Source of the DNA: Picosynechococcus sp. PCC 7003 | Lineage (GTDB): Bacteria; Cyanobacteriota; Cyanobacteriia; Cyanobacteriales; MRBY01 | Direction of reading: 5' to 3' | Length of the DNA: 64,000 nucleotides | Assembly: GCF_001693255.1 (NCBI RefSeq) | Contig: NZ_CP016474.1 | Location: forward strand, 1,630,661 to 1,694,660 | Part shown: positions 7,632-17,247 of the stretch, one piece after another | Layout of the letters: the number at the start of each line of letters is the position of its first letter | Numbering within the stretch: position 1 is the stretch's first letter | Made by a program: the position numbers and the translations under genes | The notes under the pieces: generated by a model | What the model was told of the DNA's origin: nothing | Databases searched by the model: none | What the model saw: only the letters and a program-made list of their open reading frames with translations

Positions 7632-10238
7632 CTATTTTGCGCCAACGGGCATACCGAGGAGATCCTCAATCTTCGGCATATCTTCCAGGGCAATTACGCG
7701 ACCCTCATCCTCAAAACCATCAATCTCATTGAAATTGAGGTAACGGTACAGATCACCCTTAAACGGATCAATCTTCTCAGAGACGATCGCCTGATATTCT
7801 TCCACCGTGGGAATCTTGCCGAGGAGCGCACAAACTGCCGCCAATTCCGCAGAACCGAGGTACACTTGCGCCCCCTTACCCATGCGGTTGTTGAAGTTCC
7901 GGGTCGAAGTGGAGAAGACCGTTGCATTATCTTCCACACGGGCTTGGTTCCCCATACAAAGAGAACAACCAGGCATTTCTGTCCGTGCCCCTGCCGCCGC
8001 AAAGACACCGTAAACCCCTTCATCCCGGAGTTGCTTTTCATCCATACGGGTGGGCGGACAAATCCAGAGACGACCTTTGACAACACCAGCCCCTTCAAGG
8101 ATTTTCGCTGCGGCGCGATAGTGACCAATATTCGTCATACAGGAACCGATAAAGACCTCATCCACTTTGTCCCCTGCACATTCAGACATCAGTTTGACGT
8201 TGTCAGGGTCATTGGGAGCCGCCACGATAGGTTCCTTGATCTCGTTGAGGTTCACCTCGATCACATCGGCATATTCCGCATCAGGATCGGCAGACATCAG
8301 AGAAGGATTCGCGAGCCATTCCTCCATCTTTGCAATGCGGCGCAGCAGAGTCCGGGCATCGGAATATCCTCGCGCAATCATGTTCTTCATCAGCACGACA
8401 TTAGACCGCAGATATTCCGCCACGGTTTCTTCACTGAGTTTAATCGTCGAACCAGAACAGGAACGCTCGGCAGTGGCATCGGTCAATTCAAAAGCTTGCT
8501 CCACCTTGAGATCCGGCAGACCTTCCATTTCCATGATCCGGCCATTGAAAACATTGATTTTGTTCTCTTTGCCGACGGTCAGTTTGCCCTGTTGCATCGC
8601 CACCCAAGGAATCGCATTGACGATATCGCGGAGGGTGACACCGGGTTGCAGTTCGCCCGTAAATTTCACGAGGACAGACTCAGGCATATCGAGGGGCATC
8701 ACACCTAATGCCGCCGCAAAAGCCACCAAACCGGAACCTGCGGGGAAGGAAATCCCTAACGGAAAACGAGTATGGGAGTCGCCACCGGTCCCAACGGTAT
8801 CGGGCATCAACATCCGATTCAGCCAAGAGTGAATAATGCCATCGCCCGGCTTGAGGGCAACACCGCCACGGGTCGAGAAAAAGTCCGGTAACTGTTTGTG
8901 GGTTTTAATGTCTACGGGCTTCGGATAGGCTGCGGTATGACAGAAAGTTTGCAGGGTCAAGTCTGCGTTGAAACCGAGACAGGCCAATTCTTTCAACTCG
9001 TCACGGGTCATGGGGCCAGTGGTATCTTGGGAACCCACAGTGGTCATGATCGGCTCGCAGGATGTCCCTGGACGCACGCCGGGGAGACCGCAGGCTTTCC
9101 CGACCATTTTCTGGGCGAGGGTAAAACCTTTACCAGTATCTTCTGGCATCGAAGGACGCACAAACAATGTTGTTGGCTCAAGTCCGAGGGCTTCACGGGT
9201 TTTGTCGGTGAGGGCACGGCCAATGAGAAGGGGGATCCGACCGCCTGCGCGAACTTCATCAAGAATCGTTTCGGGCTTCAGTTCAAAAGTCGAAACGGTT
9301 TCGCCTGCTTCGTTGGTAATTTTGCCTTCATAAGGATGGATGGTAATGACGTCGCCAGTTTTGAGTTTGCTGACGTCACATTCAATGGGTAGTGCGCCGG
9401 AGTCTTCAGCGGTATTGAAGAAAATCGGGGCAATTTTCCCACCGAGGATATAGCCCCCTGCTTTTTTGTTGGGGACAAAGGGAATTTCGTGGCCGAGGTG
9501 CCATAGTACGGAGTTGATCGCTGATTTCCGGGAGGAACCGGTACCGACCACATCACCAACATAGGCAACGGGATGGCCTTTTTGCTTCAGTTCAGCAATG
9601 GTTTCTAAGCCCTCTGGCATTTTGGACTCTAGCATTGCGAGGGCATGGAGGGGAATGTCGGGGCGCGTCGTGGCGTGGGGCGCGGGGGAAAGGTCGTCGG
9701 TGTTGGTTTCACCGGGCACCTTAAAGACAGTAACGGCGATCGCCTCGGGAACTTTGGGCTTGCCAATAAACCAAGCGGCCTCAGCCCAGGCATCAATGAC
9801 TTGTTTGGCGTAGGGGTTGGTAGCGGCGAGCTCGAGGACATCGTTAAAGGCGTCGAAGACCAACAGGGTTTTGCTCAGGGCAGTGGCGGCGGCACTGGCA
9901 ATATTGCTGTCGTTGGCTTTGAGCAATTCCACCAAAGATTGGACGTTGTAGCCACCGACCATCGTGCCCAGGAGATCTACTGCGCCTTGGGGACTGATCA
10001 GGGGACAGGTAATTTCTTTTTTAGCAATGCCTGTGAGGAATCCGGCTTTGACATAGGCAGCTTCATCAACGCCGGGGGGCACGCGATCGCGCAGTAAACT
10101 CAGCAGTTCTTCTTGTTCTGCTGTGGGGGGATTTTTGAGGCGATCGCAGAGTTCGGAAGTTTGTTCTGCGGTGAGAGGTAAGGGGGGAATTCCTAATTGG
10201 GCGCGTTCAGCGGCGTGTTTGCGGTAGGCTTCTAGCAT
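7632..10238 (-). CDS. acnB: Aconitate hydratase B
   Basis: 868 residues, full AcnB length. The domain order is that of AcnB: N-terminal HEAT-like domain, swivel domain (about 165-380, with [17 protein letters not shown]), then the catalytic part. Iron-sulfur cluster cysteines are seen in [11 protein letters not shown] and [11 protein letters not shown] near residues 700 to 770. It interconverts citrate and isocitrate in the TCA cycle, supplying 2-oxoglutarate for nitrogen assimilation in cyanobacteria. A long antisense frame over its 3' half is a shadow. Confidence 0.97.
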   Translation of the reverse strand: MLEAYRKHAAERAQLGIPPLPLTAEQTSELCDRLKNPPTAEQEELLSLLRDRVPPGVDEAAYVKAGFLTGIAKKEITCPLISPQGAVDLLGTMVGGYNVQSLVELLKANDSNIASAAATALSKTLLVFDAFNDVLELAATNPYAKQVIDAWAEAAWFIGKPKVPEAIAVTVFKVPGETNTDDLSPAPHATTRPDIPLHALAMLESKMPEGLETIAELKQKGHPVAYVGDVVGTGSSRKSAINSVLWHLGHEIPFVPNKKAGGYILGGKIAPIFFNTAEDSGALPIECDVSKLKTGDVITIHPYEGKITNEAGETVSTFELKPETILDEVRAGGRIPLLIGRALTDKTREALGLEPTTLFVRPSMPEDTGKGFTLAQKMVGKACGLPGVRPGTSCEPIMTTVGSQDTTGPMTRDELKELACLGFNADLTLQTFCHTAAYPKPVDIKTHKQLPDFFSTRGGVALKPGDGIIHSWLNRMLMPDTVGTGGDSHTRFPLGISFPAGSGLVAFAAALGVMPLDMPESVLVKFTGELQPGVTLRDIVNAIPWVAMQQGKLTVGKENKINVFNGRIMEMEGLPDLKVEQAFELTDATAERSCSGSTIKLSEETVAEYLRSNVVLMKNMIARGYSDARTLLRRIAKMEEWLANPSLMSADPDAEYADVIEVNLNEIKEPIVAAPNDPDNVKLMSECAGDKVDEVFIGSCMTNIGHYRAAAKILEGAGVVKGRLWICPPTRMDEKQLRDEGVYGVFAAAGARTEMPGCSLCMGNQARVEDNATVFSTSTRNFNNRMGKGAQVYLGSAELAAVCALLGKIPTVEEYQAIVSEKIDPFKGDLYRYLNFNEIDGFEDEGRVIALEDMPKIEDLLGMPVGAK

Positions 10239-10359
10239 AGGGAGATCTATCGGTTATCTAACGTTTTAGATACTCTATTGTAATGCCCGCTGTAATGGCG
10301 CTATGGGTGAACAATCTGGGTCTTGGATTGTCCACAAGGGTAAGGAAGTATTGATGGGT

Positions 10360-11793
10360 TTAAAGAATTTTTTGGAGCAAACGATAAATCAGGGTAAACA
10401 GGGCGATCGCCGCCACCAAGCCCGCCCCAACTAAAACGGCGATAATTGCGAGGGTGGTGAATTCCACGGTTTGCACCAGGAAAAAAGCCGCACCCAGGGT
10501 AATCGCGCCGAGGATCACCATTTCTTTCAGTTCGAGGATTCTCAGGGCGATCGCCAAAATGATTAACCCCATGGCCGCCCCCCAAACGCCCATACCCACA
10601 TTACCCGCCAGGAAAGTCCCCACAAGGGGCATCAAGAATACTCCCTGAAAGCCCGTAAACCCCGCCCCAATTAGAAGTGGCACCACAGAACCAGTCGGTG
10701 CTTTCGTCGGTGGCGGTGTTTTTTTGGGTGGAGCAAGCGGTGCCTGTTTTTGTTGTTTAGGGGGTTTCGCTGGAGCCGGCGGCTGAACCCGTGTGCTTGA
10801 GGCGGCGGGTTGTGCAGGGGCTTGTTGCTGGGCAGGCAACTCTAAAAGTTTGAGGGCCACCTGGGCAGATTTTGGGCGATCGCCTGGGGTGGGTTCCAAC
10901 ATCAAATCCAAGAGTGCGCCAAATCGGGGTTCAATGTTTTGGATAAATTTGCGCCACTGCCATTTATTTTGATACCCATCAAATAGCGTTTCCGGCTTTT
11001 CCCCCGTGAGCAACACAATACAGGTCACCGCCAATGCATAGAGATCCGTGGCCGGATAAACCTGCGCCCCTCGCATCTGTTCCGGTGGTGCATAGCCCGG
11101 TGAATAAATCCCCGTCGAACGTTGGGATGCACTGGCCACTCCCGCTCCCGCCGTGACCTCTTTTACTGCCCCAAAGTCCAAAAGATAAAGTTCACCGTCC
11201 ACATGGCGCATAATATTTGACGGTTTAATATCTCGGTGGATTGTCCCCTGGTCATGGACAAAGGCCAAAACCTTTAACATCGACACGAAAATTTCTTTGA
11301 CTTCTCTCTCCGGCAACTTGCCCCGCTCCGCTAATTCCTGCTCCAGATCTTTCCCCTCAATGTACTCTTGCACCAGATAGAAATATTGCGCCGTTCCCTG
11401 GCCCTGGGGTTGCGGCACAATTAACGGAAAAAACGCAAACAAATCCGGGATTTGGGGGTGACGGTTGCCGATTCGTTCTAAAACATGGGCTTCCCGTTCA
11501 AACAATTCCTGGGCCATGGCCAACTGCTGATCGTCTAAATTTCCCATCGGTTGGAACTGTTTCACCACGCACAAGCGCATAGTCGGTGTGTAGCGATCTC
11601 GCGCCAAAAAAGCTGTCCCAAAGCCCCCTTGGCCGAGAAGTTTCTGCGGGAGGTAGCGGCCACCCAAAATTAAATGCATCCCGCAACTGGTGCAATATTT
11701 CTGCTGGGCCGTTTTTAGGTGGGTTGGATCATCGAGATCACTAAAATGATTTTGGGGATGGTGACATCCGGGACGGGTGCAGAGGATCTCCAT
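10360..11793 (-). CDS. Membrane-anchored serine/threonine protein kinase with N-terminal zinc ribbon
   Basis: 477 residues. An N-terminal zinc-ribbon-like segment carries Cys pairs (CTRPGC and YCTSCG within the first 40). The kinase domain spans about 48-320: glycine loop LGQGGFGTAFLA, catalytic loop HRDIKPSNIM and DFGAVK as the DFG. A Pro/Ala/Lys-rich linker (about 325-370) leads to three or four hydrophobic helices at the C-terminus, so the kinase should face the cytoplasm. This Hanks-type architecture is common in cyanobacteria. Substrate unknown. It reads away from acnB's start with about 120 bases between. Confidence 0.9.
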   Translation of the reverse strand: MEILCTRPGCHHPQNHFSDLDDPTHLKTAQQKYCTSCGMHLILGGRYLPQKLLGQGGFGTAFLARDRYTPTMRLCVVKQFQPMGNLDDQQLAMAQELFEREAHVLERIGNRHPQIPDLFAFFPLIVPQPQGQGTAQYFYLVQEYIEGKDLEQELAERGKLPEREVKEIFVSMLKVLAFVHDQGTIHRDIKPSNIMRHVDGELYLLDFGAVKEVTAGAGVASASQRSTGIYSPGYAPPEQMRGAQVYPATDLYALAVTCIVLLTGEKPETLFDGYQNKWQWRKFIQNIEPRFGALLDLMLEPTPGDRPKSAQVALKLLELPAQQQAPAQPAASSTRVQPPAPAKPPKQQKQAPLAPPKKTPPPTKAPTGSVVPLLIGAGFTGFQGVFLMPLVGTFLAGNVGMGVWGAAMGLIILAIALRILELKEMVILGAITLGAAFFLVQTVEFTTLAIIAVLVGAGLVAAIALFTLIYRLLQKIL

Positions 11794-11858
11794 GCCAAGG
11801 TTTAAAAATGAGGTAAAAAAAGAGCATCAATTTGCCCCCCATCCTAACAGAGAACCTT

Positions 11859-12983
11859 TTAGTAGAGTTCGTATTTCAGCAGGCGACATTCCAAGCCACC
11901 GTTATAGACCACAAAGCGCCGTGATGCCCGCAGCCCGACCCGTTTCGCCAGTTCTGCATTGCCCGTGAGAATATAGCCTGTCCAGCCTTTAAACCGCTGT
12001 TTAAAAATATCGCCAATACGTTTGTAAAGGAGTTCCAAATCTTCATCGGCACCGAGGCGATGGCCATAGGGCGGGTTACAGATAATCACACCATGGTCGG
12101 CGGGCGCTTCCACCTGTTCCAATTCCCGACAAGCCAGTTGAATGTGCTCCGCAACCCCACAATTTTCCGCATTCGTCCAGGCCTGTTGAATCACGTTTTG
12201 ATCCCGGTCTTGGCCAATGATCGGCTGTTGCAGTTGATCCTTGGTGGCGTATTCGGCGTCGTTGAGGAGGGTTTGCCAAAGGTCTGCGTCAAAATCCTGC
12301 CAATGCTGAAACCCAAAATCCCCTTGGAACAGACCCGGCGCAAAATTCAAACTCTTCAGGGCCGCTTCAATGACAAAGGTGCCAGAACCGCAGAGGGGAT
12401 CGACGAGGGGCAGATCCGGTGTCCATTCTGCGAGATCGAGGAGGCCAGCGGCAAAATTTTCCTTGAGGGGGGCTTTCCCCATGGCAGGTCGATAACCCCG
12501 ACGGTGCAAGCTGTGGCCAGAACTATCGAGGCTGAGGGTACAGCGATTGTCCCGAATGTGAGCATTGATCAGCACATCCGGATCCTCGACATTGACGCTG
12601 GAGCGATCGCCAAATTGATCCCGCTGTTGATCGATGATTGCATTTTTCACCTGGAGGGCCGTGAAATGGCTGTGATTGAGGTTTTTATTTTTACCGGTGC
12701 AGGTCACCGCAATGGTTTGGTTGGGGACGAGGTATTCAGACCAGTCAATGCTTTGCACGCCGCGATAGAGTTCCTTCGCCGTAAATGCCTTCACTTTTTT
12801 GATTTGCACCAGCACCCGAAATGCTAACCGTGACCAGAGATTCACTTTGTATAACAATCGGCGATCGCCTTGGAAAGACACCCCGCAATATTCTGTTTTC
12901 ACCGCCTGGGCACCGAGGTTTGTCAGTTCCTGGGCCGCGAGGTCTTCGATGCCCTGGGCTACCGTTGCAAAATAGGTTTGCAT
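11859..12983 (-). CDS. THUMP-domain RNA methyltransferase, RlmL N-domain-like
   Basis: 374 residues. A THUMP RNA-binding region occupies roughly residues 40-155 and a Rossmann methyltransferase the rest. SAM-binding and catalytic motifs are DPLCGSGTFVIEAAL (near 197) and NPPYGHRLG (near 310), the NPPY type that methylates an exocyclic amino group. It resembles the N-terminal half of E. coli RlmL (m2G2445 of 23S rRNA) but lacks the second methyltransferase half. This stand-alone form is usual in cyanobacteria and Firmicutes. Exact target base not proven. Confidence 0.88.
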   Translation of the reverse strand: MQTYFATVAQGIEDLAAQELTNLGAQAVKTEYCGVSFQGDRRLLYKVNLWSRLAFRVLVQIKKVKAFTAKELYRGVQSIDWSEYLVPNQTIAVTCTGKNKNLNHSHFTALQVKNAIIDQQRDQFGDRSSVNVEDPDVLINAHIRDNRCTLSLDSSGHSLHRRGYRPAMGKAPLKENFAAGLLDLAEWTPDLPLVDPLCGSGTFVIEAALKSLNFAPGLFQGDFGFQHWQDFDADLWQTLLNDAEYATKDQLQQPIIGQDRDQNVIQQAWTNAENCGVAEHIQLACRELEQVEAPADHGVIICNPPYGHRLGADEDLELLYKRIGDIFKQRFKGWTGYILTGNAELAKRVGLRASRRFVVYNGGLECRLLKYELY

Positions 12984-13113
12984 TCTATATTTATCGCCTG
13001 AAATTGTTTGCTGGAAAGATTACCCCCCAGTGTAAGGGATGGGGCGATCGCCTTTTCCCTTTGCTAAATTCGGTAGGATAGAACGTACATCATCCAGCAC
13101 GAGGGACGATTCC

Positions 13114-13707
13114 ATGACCGTTGCCACGAGCCGACCCGTCCTCACCGAAACCCAAAGCTTAACCCTGCCTGGCCGCTACAACTGGGAAGAATTCCAGGCG
13201 ATCCAAACGGCGCTGGGGCAAACTGTCAGCCTGCGGATCACTTACCTAGACGGAGTAATTGAACTGATGACCCTGGGGGAATACCACGAATCTATTAAGA
13301 CGATCATCGGCTTTCTCGTAGAACTGCATTTGTTCAATCAAGGGATCGAATTTTATCCCGTTGGGAGTGCGACCCGGGCTTCGCGAGAAAAATCCGTTTC
13401 CTTCGAACCAGACGAATCCTATTATCTCGGTGAACAAAAAGAGCAGCCCGATCTCGCCATTGAGGTCAATGTCACCAGCGGTAGTCCCCAGAAACTTGAA
13501 AAATATCAACGCCTCGGCATTCAGGAAGTTTGGATGTGGCAAGCGGAAAAATTTTCAATTTATGTCCTCGAAGAAAACACTTACCAAGCTTTTCCCAAAA
13601 GTAAATTGCTGCCAGATCTTGACTTTGAACTGTTGGCGAAATGTGTGTTGATGCCGTCGCGATTAGAAGCAATTCAGACCTTTACGGCCCAATATCCCCA
13701 AAAATAA
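13114..13707 (+). CDS. Uma2 family (DUF820) putative endonuclease
   Basis: 197 residues from the ATG at 13114, chosen because GAGGGACG lies 6-13 bases upstream; the longer frame to 13039 has no such site. The PD-(D/E)XK-like core shows EPDESYYLG and PDLAIEVNVTSG, the pattern of Uma2 proteins, which are heavily expanded in cyanobacteria. Function unknown despite the endonuclease label. Its stop abuts the stop of the next, convergent Uma2 gene with no base between them. Confidence 0.85.
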   Translation: MTVATSRPVLTETQSLTLPGRYNWEEFQAIQTALGQTVSLRITYLDGVIELMTLGEYHESIKTIIGFLVELHLFNQGIEFYPVGSATRASREKSVSFEPDESYYLGEQKEQPDLAIEVNVTSGSPQKLEKYQRLGIQEVWMWQAEKFSIYVLEENTYQAFPKSKLLPDLDFELLAKCVLMPSRLEAIQTFTAQYPQK

Positions 13708-14307
13708 TCAATCCAGATGCCAAATGGGGTTTAAATCTAGCTCAAAGCCGGATAAAACTTGTTCTCCAGTAAGGTAACTGGGTTGTTCTAAAGTTTCGAG
13801 AGCTTGATTTTCGCGATAAATTTCTACTCGCTGCGTCGTCGGATCAATCAGCCAACCTAATTTTGCGCCATTGTCTCGATATTCCTGCATTTTTTCTTGG
13901 AGCGTTTGGAGGCGATCGCTCGGAGAACGAATTTCCACAACAAAATTTGGACAGAGGGGCGGAAACTTCGCTTTTTCGGCAGCGGTGAGGGCATCCCAAC
14001 GGTGACGGCTTACCCAGGCCGCGTCTGGAGAACGGTGAGCACCATTGGGCAACTTAAAGCAAGTGGAAGAATCAAATGCAACACCAAGAGTTTGATGATT
14101 GCGTTCCCAAGCTCGCACCTGAAACGATAAATCCATATTGCGTCGCCCGGTTTCGCCGCCCGTTGGTGGCATGATAATCAATTCTCCTTGGGTACTGAGT
14201 TCAAAGCGGCAGTCCGGATTGTTTTGACACAACTCGAAAAATTGTTCGCTACTGAGCCGCCATGTATCGGGAAGACTGAGGGTGAAATTCATCGCACTAG
14301 ACCCCAT
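13708..14307 (-). CDS. Uma2 family (DUF820) putative endonuclease, second copy
   Basis: 199 residues, or 194 from the internal ATG at 14292 (MNFTLSLPDTW). Core acidic residues are in RSPDAAWVSR and PNFVVEIRSPSD, followed by KLGWLIDP, which is typical of the family. It differs clearly from the neighbouring Uma2 protein, so the pair is not a recent tandem duplication. The two genes are tail to tail. Confidence 0.85.
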   Translation of the reverse strand: MGSSAMNFTLSLPDTWRLSSEQFFELCQNNPDCRFELSTQGELIIMPPTGGETGRRNMDLSFQVRAWERNHQTLGVAFDSSTCFKLPNGAHRSPDAAWVSRHRWDALTAAEKAKFPPLCPNFVVEIRSPSDRLQTLQEKMQEYRDNGAKLGWLIDPTTQRVEIYRENQALETLEQPSYLTGEQVLSGFELDLNPIWHLD

Positions 14308-14439
14308 CGCCAGAAAGTTTTGTCTGCATCCAGCTTAGCTTGCCTGTTTCAAAAAAAAGGCGATCGCCTACATCATGTTAGTTAGGGAAAATAAAATATT
14401 GTGAGAGGAGGGGCGCAGTTTTTATACCAACACCGCATT

Positions 14440-14703
14440 TTAGTTTAGATAAAGTTTTAAGATCCTTCCAAGAAGGCGTTCGAGCTGCACAATAGTTTTT
14501 GCTACTTTTATAGAATCTAGCTTTTTCAATTTTGGTTCTTTTTCTTTAGCAAAATTTAGAATCTCAAGAATTTCTTTTTCAGATGAATCGAGTAGTGATA
14601 TTTGAAGCAGATTTCCTGTTTCCGCTAGTAATTGAGACTCCATCTTCTCATTAACAGCAATACAAAAAACGAAGTCAAGCTTTGCCTTTTTTGCTGCTTC
14701 TAA
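14440..14703 (-). pseudogene. Fragment of an unknown gene cut by the IS element
   Basis: The reading frame ending at 14440 stays open upstream past the internal ATG at 14643 to the IS boundary at 14703 (87 residues; it begins LEAAKKAKLDFVF). Removing the IS and one copy of the target duplication extends the frame by about a dozen codons on the far side to a stop, without an ATG. So the original start was either the ATG at 14643 or has been lost. The residues are helical and Lys/Glu-rich; no family is recognised. Confidence 0.5.
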
Positions 14704-14731
14704 GAGGATGTCTGAGAAAATATTGTAAAGA

Positions 14732-15244
14732 TTACGCCAAGCGCCTCAGAAGGATGCGAATGGATGCTAGATATATCCACGCTTCCGCACTCCTCGTATT
14801 ACATTCATAGTCTCGACTCAAACGGCGGCACCAGTAAAACCAGCCAAAGGTTCTCTCCACTACCCATCGCCTTGGTAATGCTGTGAATCCTTTGCACTCC
14901 TCCGGACGTAATACTTTCTCCAATATCCAGCCAAACTTGTCCATTACCCAGCGCACAAGACTTTCTCCGTGATACCCCCCATCCACATACAACAGGTAAA
15001 AACACTCTAGATTCAGTCCCATCCTTTGGATTCGTGCCAACAATAGCTTTAATCCTTGACCTTCCGCGGTGTTGGCGGCAGTTACCACTACGGCCATCAA
15101 AATGCCCAAGCTATCCACCATGATGTGTCGTTTGCGACCTTTAACTTTCTTATTTCCATCAACTCCAACATCCTGATGAATCATTGTTGCTGTATCCACC
15201 GATTGAGAATCCACCACCCCATAGCTCGGTGAGGAGGGTGGTCA
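14732..15244 (-). CDS. IS5-family transposase, C-terminal catalytic part (OrfB)
   Basis: The frame is open from 15244 and reads through [24 protein letters not shown] and DGGYHGES to [12 protein letters not shown], then a stop at 14732. These supply the DDE residues: D in VDSQSV, D in YVDGGYHG and E in VVERTFGW. No ATG precedes the first motif; only a GTG at 15217 could start it independently. Expression therefore probably needs -1 frameshifting from OrfA, unless a one-base indel has inactivated the element. Confidence 0.85.
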
Positions 15245-15525
15245 TGACCTGTGGTGCGTTCCCACTGATGGAGAGTTTGGTTAATACGTTCGAGGGTGCC
15301 ATCGTCACGCCATTGGCGGAAGTAGTGATAGACGGTTTGCCATTTGGGGAAATCATGGGGCAGTAAGCGCCAGGCGATACCACCCATGAGGATATAGAGG
15401 AGAGCATTAACGACTTGACGCAGGTCAGTGGAGCGGGGACGACCACCCGATTTAGCTGAGGGAAGTAGGGGTTTAAGGAGAGACCATTGGTCATCGGTGA
15501 GGTCTGTCGGATAGGATGTAGACAT
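15181..15525 (-). CDS. IS5-family transposase, N-terminal part (OrfA)
   Basis: 114 residues. It begins [19 protein letters not shown] and continues with the family block [16 protein letters not shown] and [18 protein letters not shown], the DNA-binding N-terminal domain of IS5 transposases (DUF4096-like). After ERTTGHDH the frame runs into non-family sequence and stops at 15183. The correct continuation lies in the -1 frame. That frame is open from 15244 onward, so the frames overlap by 64 bases. A frameshift there would give the full protein. Confidence 0.85.
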   Translation of the reverse strand: MSTSYPTDLTDDQWSLLKPLLPSAKSGGRPRSTDLRQVVNALLYILMGGIAWRLLPHDFPKWQTVYHYFRQWRDDGTLERINQTLHQWERTTGHDHPPHRAMGWWILNRWIQQQ

Positions 15526-15689
15526 GATTTTTGAGATTAGAGATTTATGTACTTCTACAGGCTAAATCTCTATTTTTTTATCCGCCATACCCTTCTCAGA
15601 CATCCTCTAAAAAACAAGCAATAAAAAAGGCGATCGCCTGACCGCCTCATTACTTTCACAAAGGATTTTTTAAAATCTAGAAATTTTAA

Positions 15690-16148
15690 TTAACTTGCTT
15701 CAGCATCACTCGGGATCAACCGTAAGAAAGCATCAAAATCAGCAATGGCATTGTTATATTCCGTTGATGTTGCTGCCTCATTTTTATTTTGGGCCGCGAC
15801 ATCAAGACGTTCTAGGTGGGCAAAGATTTCATCAATAAAGTTCTTCGCCGCTTTTTGATCACTCGGCAGCAAAGTATTTGCTAAGTAGGTGAGGTCACGG
15901 CGTAGGAATCCCAGAGGCCCGTGGATATAGGTACGGGTATCAATCCAGTTATTTTCCTGGACAAATTTACCAAGAGTTTCCATCCCTTGGCGCGCCTCAT
16001 CGACCGGGGTGGCATACAGTTGAATTTGGGCAAGCCGATCAGGGGTATAGGTATCGGGGACTTTGGCCGCGGGGCCAGAGCAGCTAACGAGAAAAGTGGT
16101 GATGACCACCAACAGCAAGGACAAAACTGACCGCAAACGTAGCATCAT
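15690..16148 (-). CDS. psbQ: Photosystem II extrinsic lipoprotein PsbQ (CyanoQ)
   Basis: 152 residues. The N-terminal signal peptide ends in a lipobox (FLVSCSG, Cys near residue 23), so the protein is lipid-anchored on the thylakoid lumen side. The mature part is a four-helix bundle with the CyanoQ pattern YTPDRLAQIQ, NWIDTRTYIHGPLG, RRDLTYLANTLLP and HLERLDVAA. PsbQ stabilises the oxygen-evolving complex of PSII. The stop lies about 80 bases from the IS5 insertion; an AGGCG-rich stretch followed by TTTTTT near 15622-15645 may serve as its terminator. Confidence 0.88.
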   Translation of the reverse strand: MMLRLRSVLSLLLVVITTFLVSCSGPAAKVPDTYTPDRLAQIQLYATPVDEARQGMETLGKFVQENNWIDTRTYIHGPLGFLRRDLTYLANTLLPSDQKAAKNFIDEIFAHLERLDVAAQNKNEAATSTEYNNAIADFDAFLRLIPSDAEAS

Positions 16149-16271
16149 GGTTATGTATTAAAGCTTAATGACGTTATCAGGTTTTCAATTGCCAACATCA
16201 TCTCACAAATGGGACTGAGATCAGGTTTTCGACTAGCGCCATTCATATTTTTTTATGGCTCCCCTGGTTCC

Positions 16272-17123
16272 CTAGCCGAGAAATTCACTCAGTACAGGGG
16301 CGATCGCCTCCGGAAAATGCTCCTGGGGATAATGCTTGGCTTCGGGCAGGGCTTCCCAACGGTGGGCGGTTTCTGTTTTGACCCAGTTTTTGATCTGGTC
16401 ATTGTCTAACCAAGGATCTTGAGTCCCCCAAAGAAACAGGGTCGGTTCCGGGCGATTTTTGAGGCGATCGCCCAAGTCCGGCAACACCTTCGGCAAATCA
16501 AAGCGACGCACGGTGGTCATCAGGGCGCGGCCCACAGCGGAACTCGTTTTGTAGGGTTTACGGTAGGTGGCAAGATCAGGATCACCAATCACGAAGCCAC
16601 TGCCTTTTTCGAGGGTGCGGTCTACTAATAGCGGATCCTGGGTGAGCATATCACCGGCGAGGGGTAGGCCCCACTGCTGCATCACCCAGGGCAGTTTACT
16701 CCCCGGCAGGATCGGGCTATTGAGAATGACCAGGCGATCGCATAGTTCTGGTTCGTTGAGGGCAAATAAAACGCCCACATGACCGAGAAATCCCTGGGTG
16801 ACAATGTGACAACGCTCAATTTCTAAAGCGGCGAGAAAGTCCTTTAACGCCCCTTGAAAAGCCTCGGCTCGGTAGGAAAATTCCCGACTGCTGGGGTAAC
16901 TCGAAAAACCAGATCCGGGCCAATCCGGGGCAATACAGTAAAAATTTGCAGCGGCCAAGCGTTTCATGACACCACGCCAACCGTAACTGTGGGATGGCAG
17001 TCCGTGGAGAAAAAGGATCGGCAGGCGGCCATTGTCTAATTTTTCAGTCTCGCGGTAGAACCAAGTGAGGTCTCTGACGGTAATTTTTTGTTCGGCGATC
17101 GCCATGATTTCATTAGCCCCCAT
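16272..17123 (-). CDS. Alpha/beta-hydrolase fold protein without canonical nucleophile
   Basis: 283 residues, or 277 from MAIAEQKITVRD. The fold is clear: LFLHGLPSHSYGWRGV (oxyanion HG), PDWPGSGFS, then the nucleophile elbow region, and a C-terminal LFLWGTQDPWLD plus the late His in AKHYPQEH. At the elbow the sequence is VTQGFLGHVG: where haloalkane dehalogenases have QDWGG and serine hydrolases GxSxG, there is QGFLG, with no Asp, Ser or Cys. It may be a binding protein or use another mechanism; similar Gly-elbow sequences occur in a cyanobacterial/plastid family from memory. Confidence 0.8.
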   Translation of the reverse strand: MGANEIMAIAEQKITVRDLTWFYRETEKLDNGRLPILFLHGLPSHSYGWRGVMKRLAAANFYCIAPDWPGSGFSSYPSSREFSYRAEAFQGALKDFLAALEIERCHIVTQGFLGHVGVLFALNEPELCDRLVILNSPILPGSKLPWVMQQWGLPLAGDMLTQDPLLVDRTLEKGSGFVIGDPDLATYRKPYKTSSAVGRALMTTVRRFDLPKVLPDLGDRLKNRPEPTLFLWGTQDPWLDNDQIKNWVKTETAHRWEALPEAKHYPQEHFPEAIAPVLSEFLG

Positions 17124-17247
17124 AACAGTGAAGTGAAATTTTCACTGTGGCACACTCCTCGACCAAAACAAAGTCCCCTGGGTGAAGCGAGATAGAGCCA
17201 GGGAGATGCTATCTTTTTGGGAAGTTTGATCAACGCCAAATAACCCC

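Larger units (their letters stand above)
14704..15607 (-). mobile_element. IS5-family insertion sequence (IS1031/IS427-like), about 0.9 kb
   Basis: Perfect 15-bp terminal inverted repeats: GAGGATGTCTGAGAA at 14704-14718 and its complement at 15593-15607. They are flanked on both sides by TAA (14701-14703 and 15608-15610), a 3-bp target duplication of the TNA type. Inside, two overlapping minus-strand frames together encode one IS5-type transposase. Intact ends and duplication indicate a fairly recent insertion. HIP1 is absent inside. Confidence 0.88.

Noticed and set aside
7611-8708. 365-residue plus-strand open frame opposite acnB
   Set aside because: It lies wholly antisense to the conserved catalytic half of acnB, is rich in His/Arg as expected of a mirror frame, and shows no domain.
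12060-12827. 255-residue plus-strand frame opposite the RlmL-like gene
   Set aside because: Antisense to a clearly conserved methyltransferase; no ribosome site and no recognisable motif.
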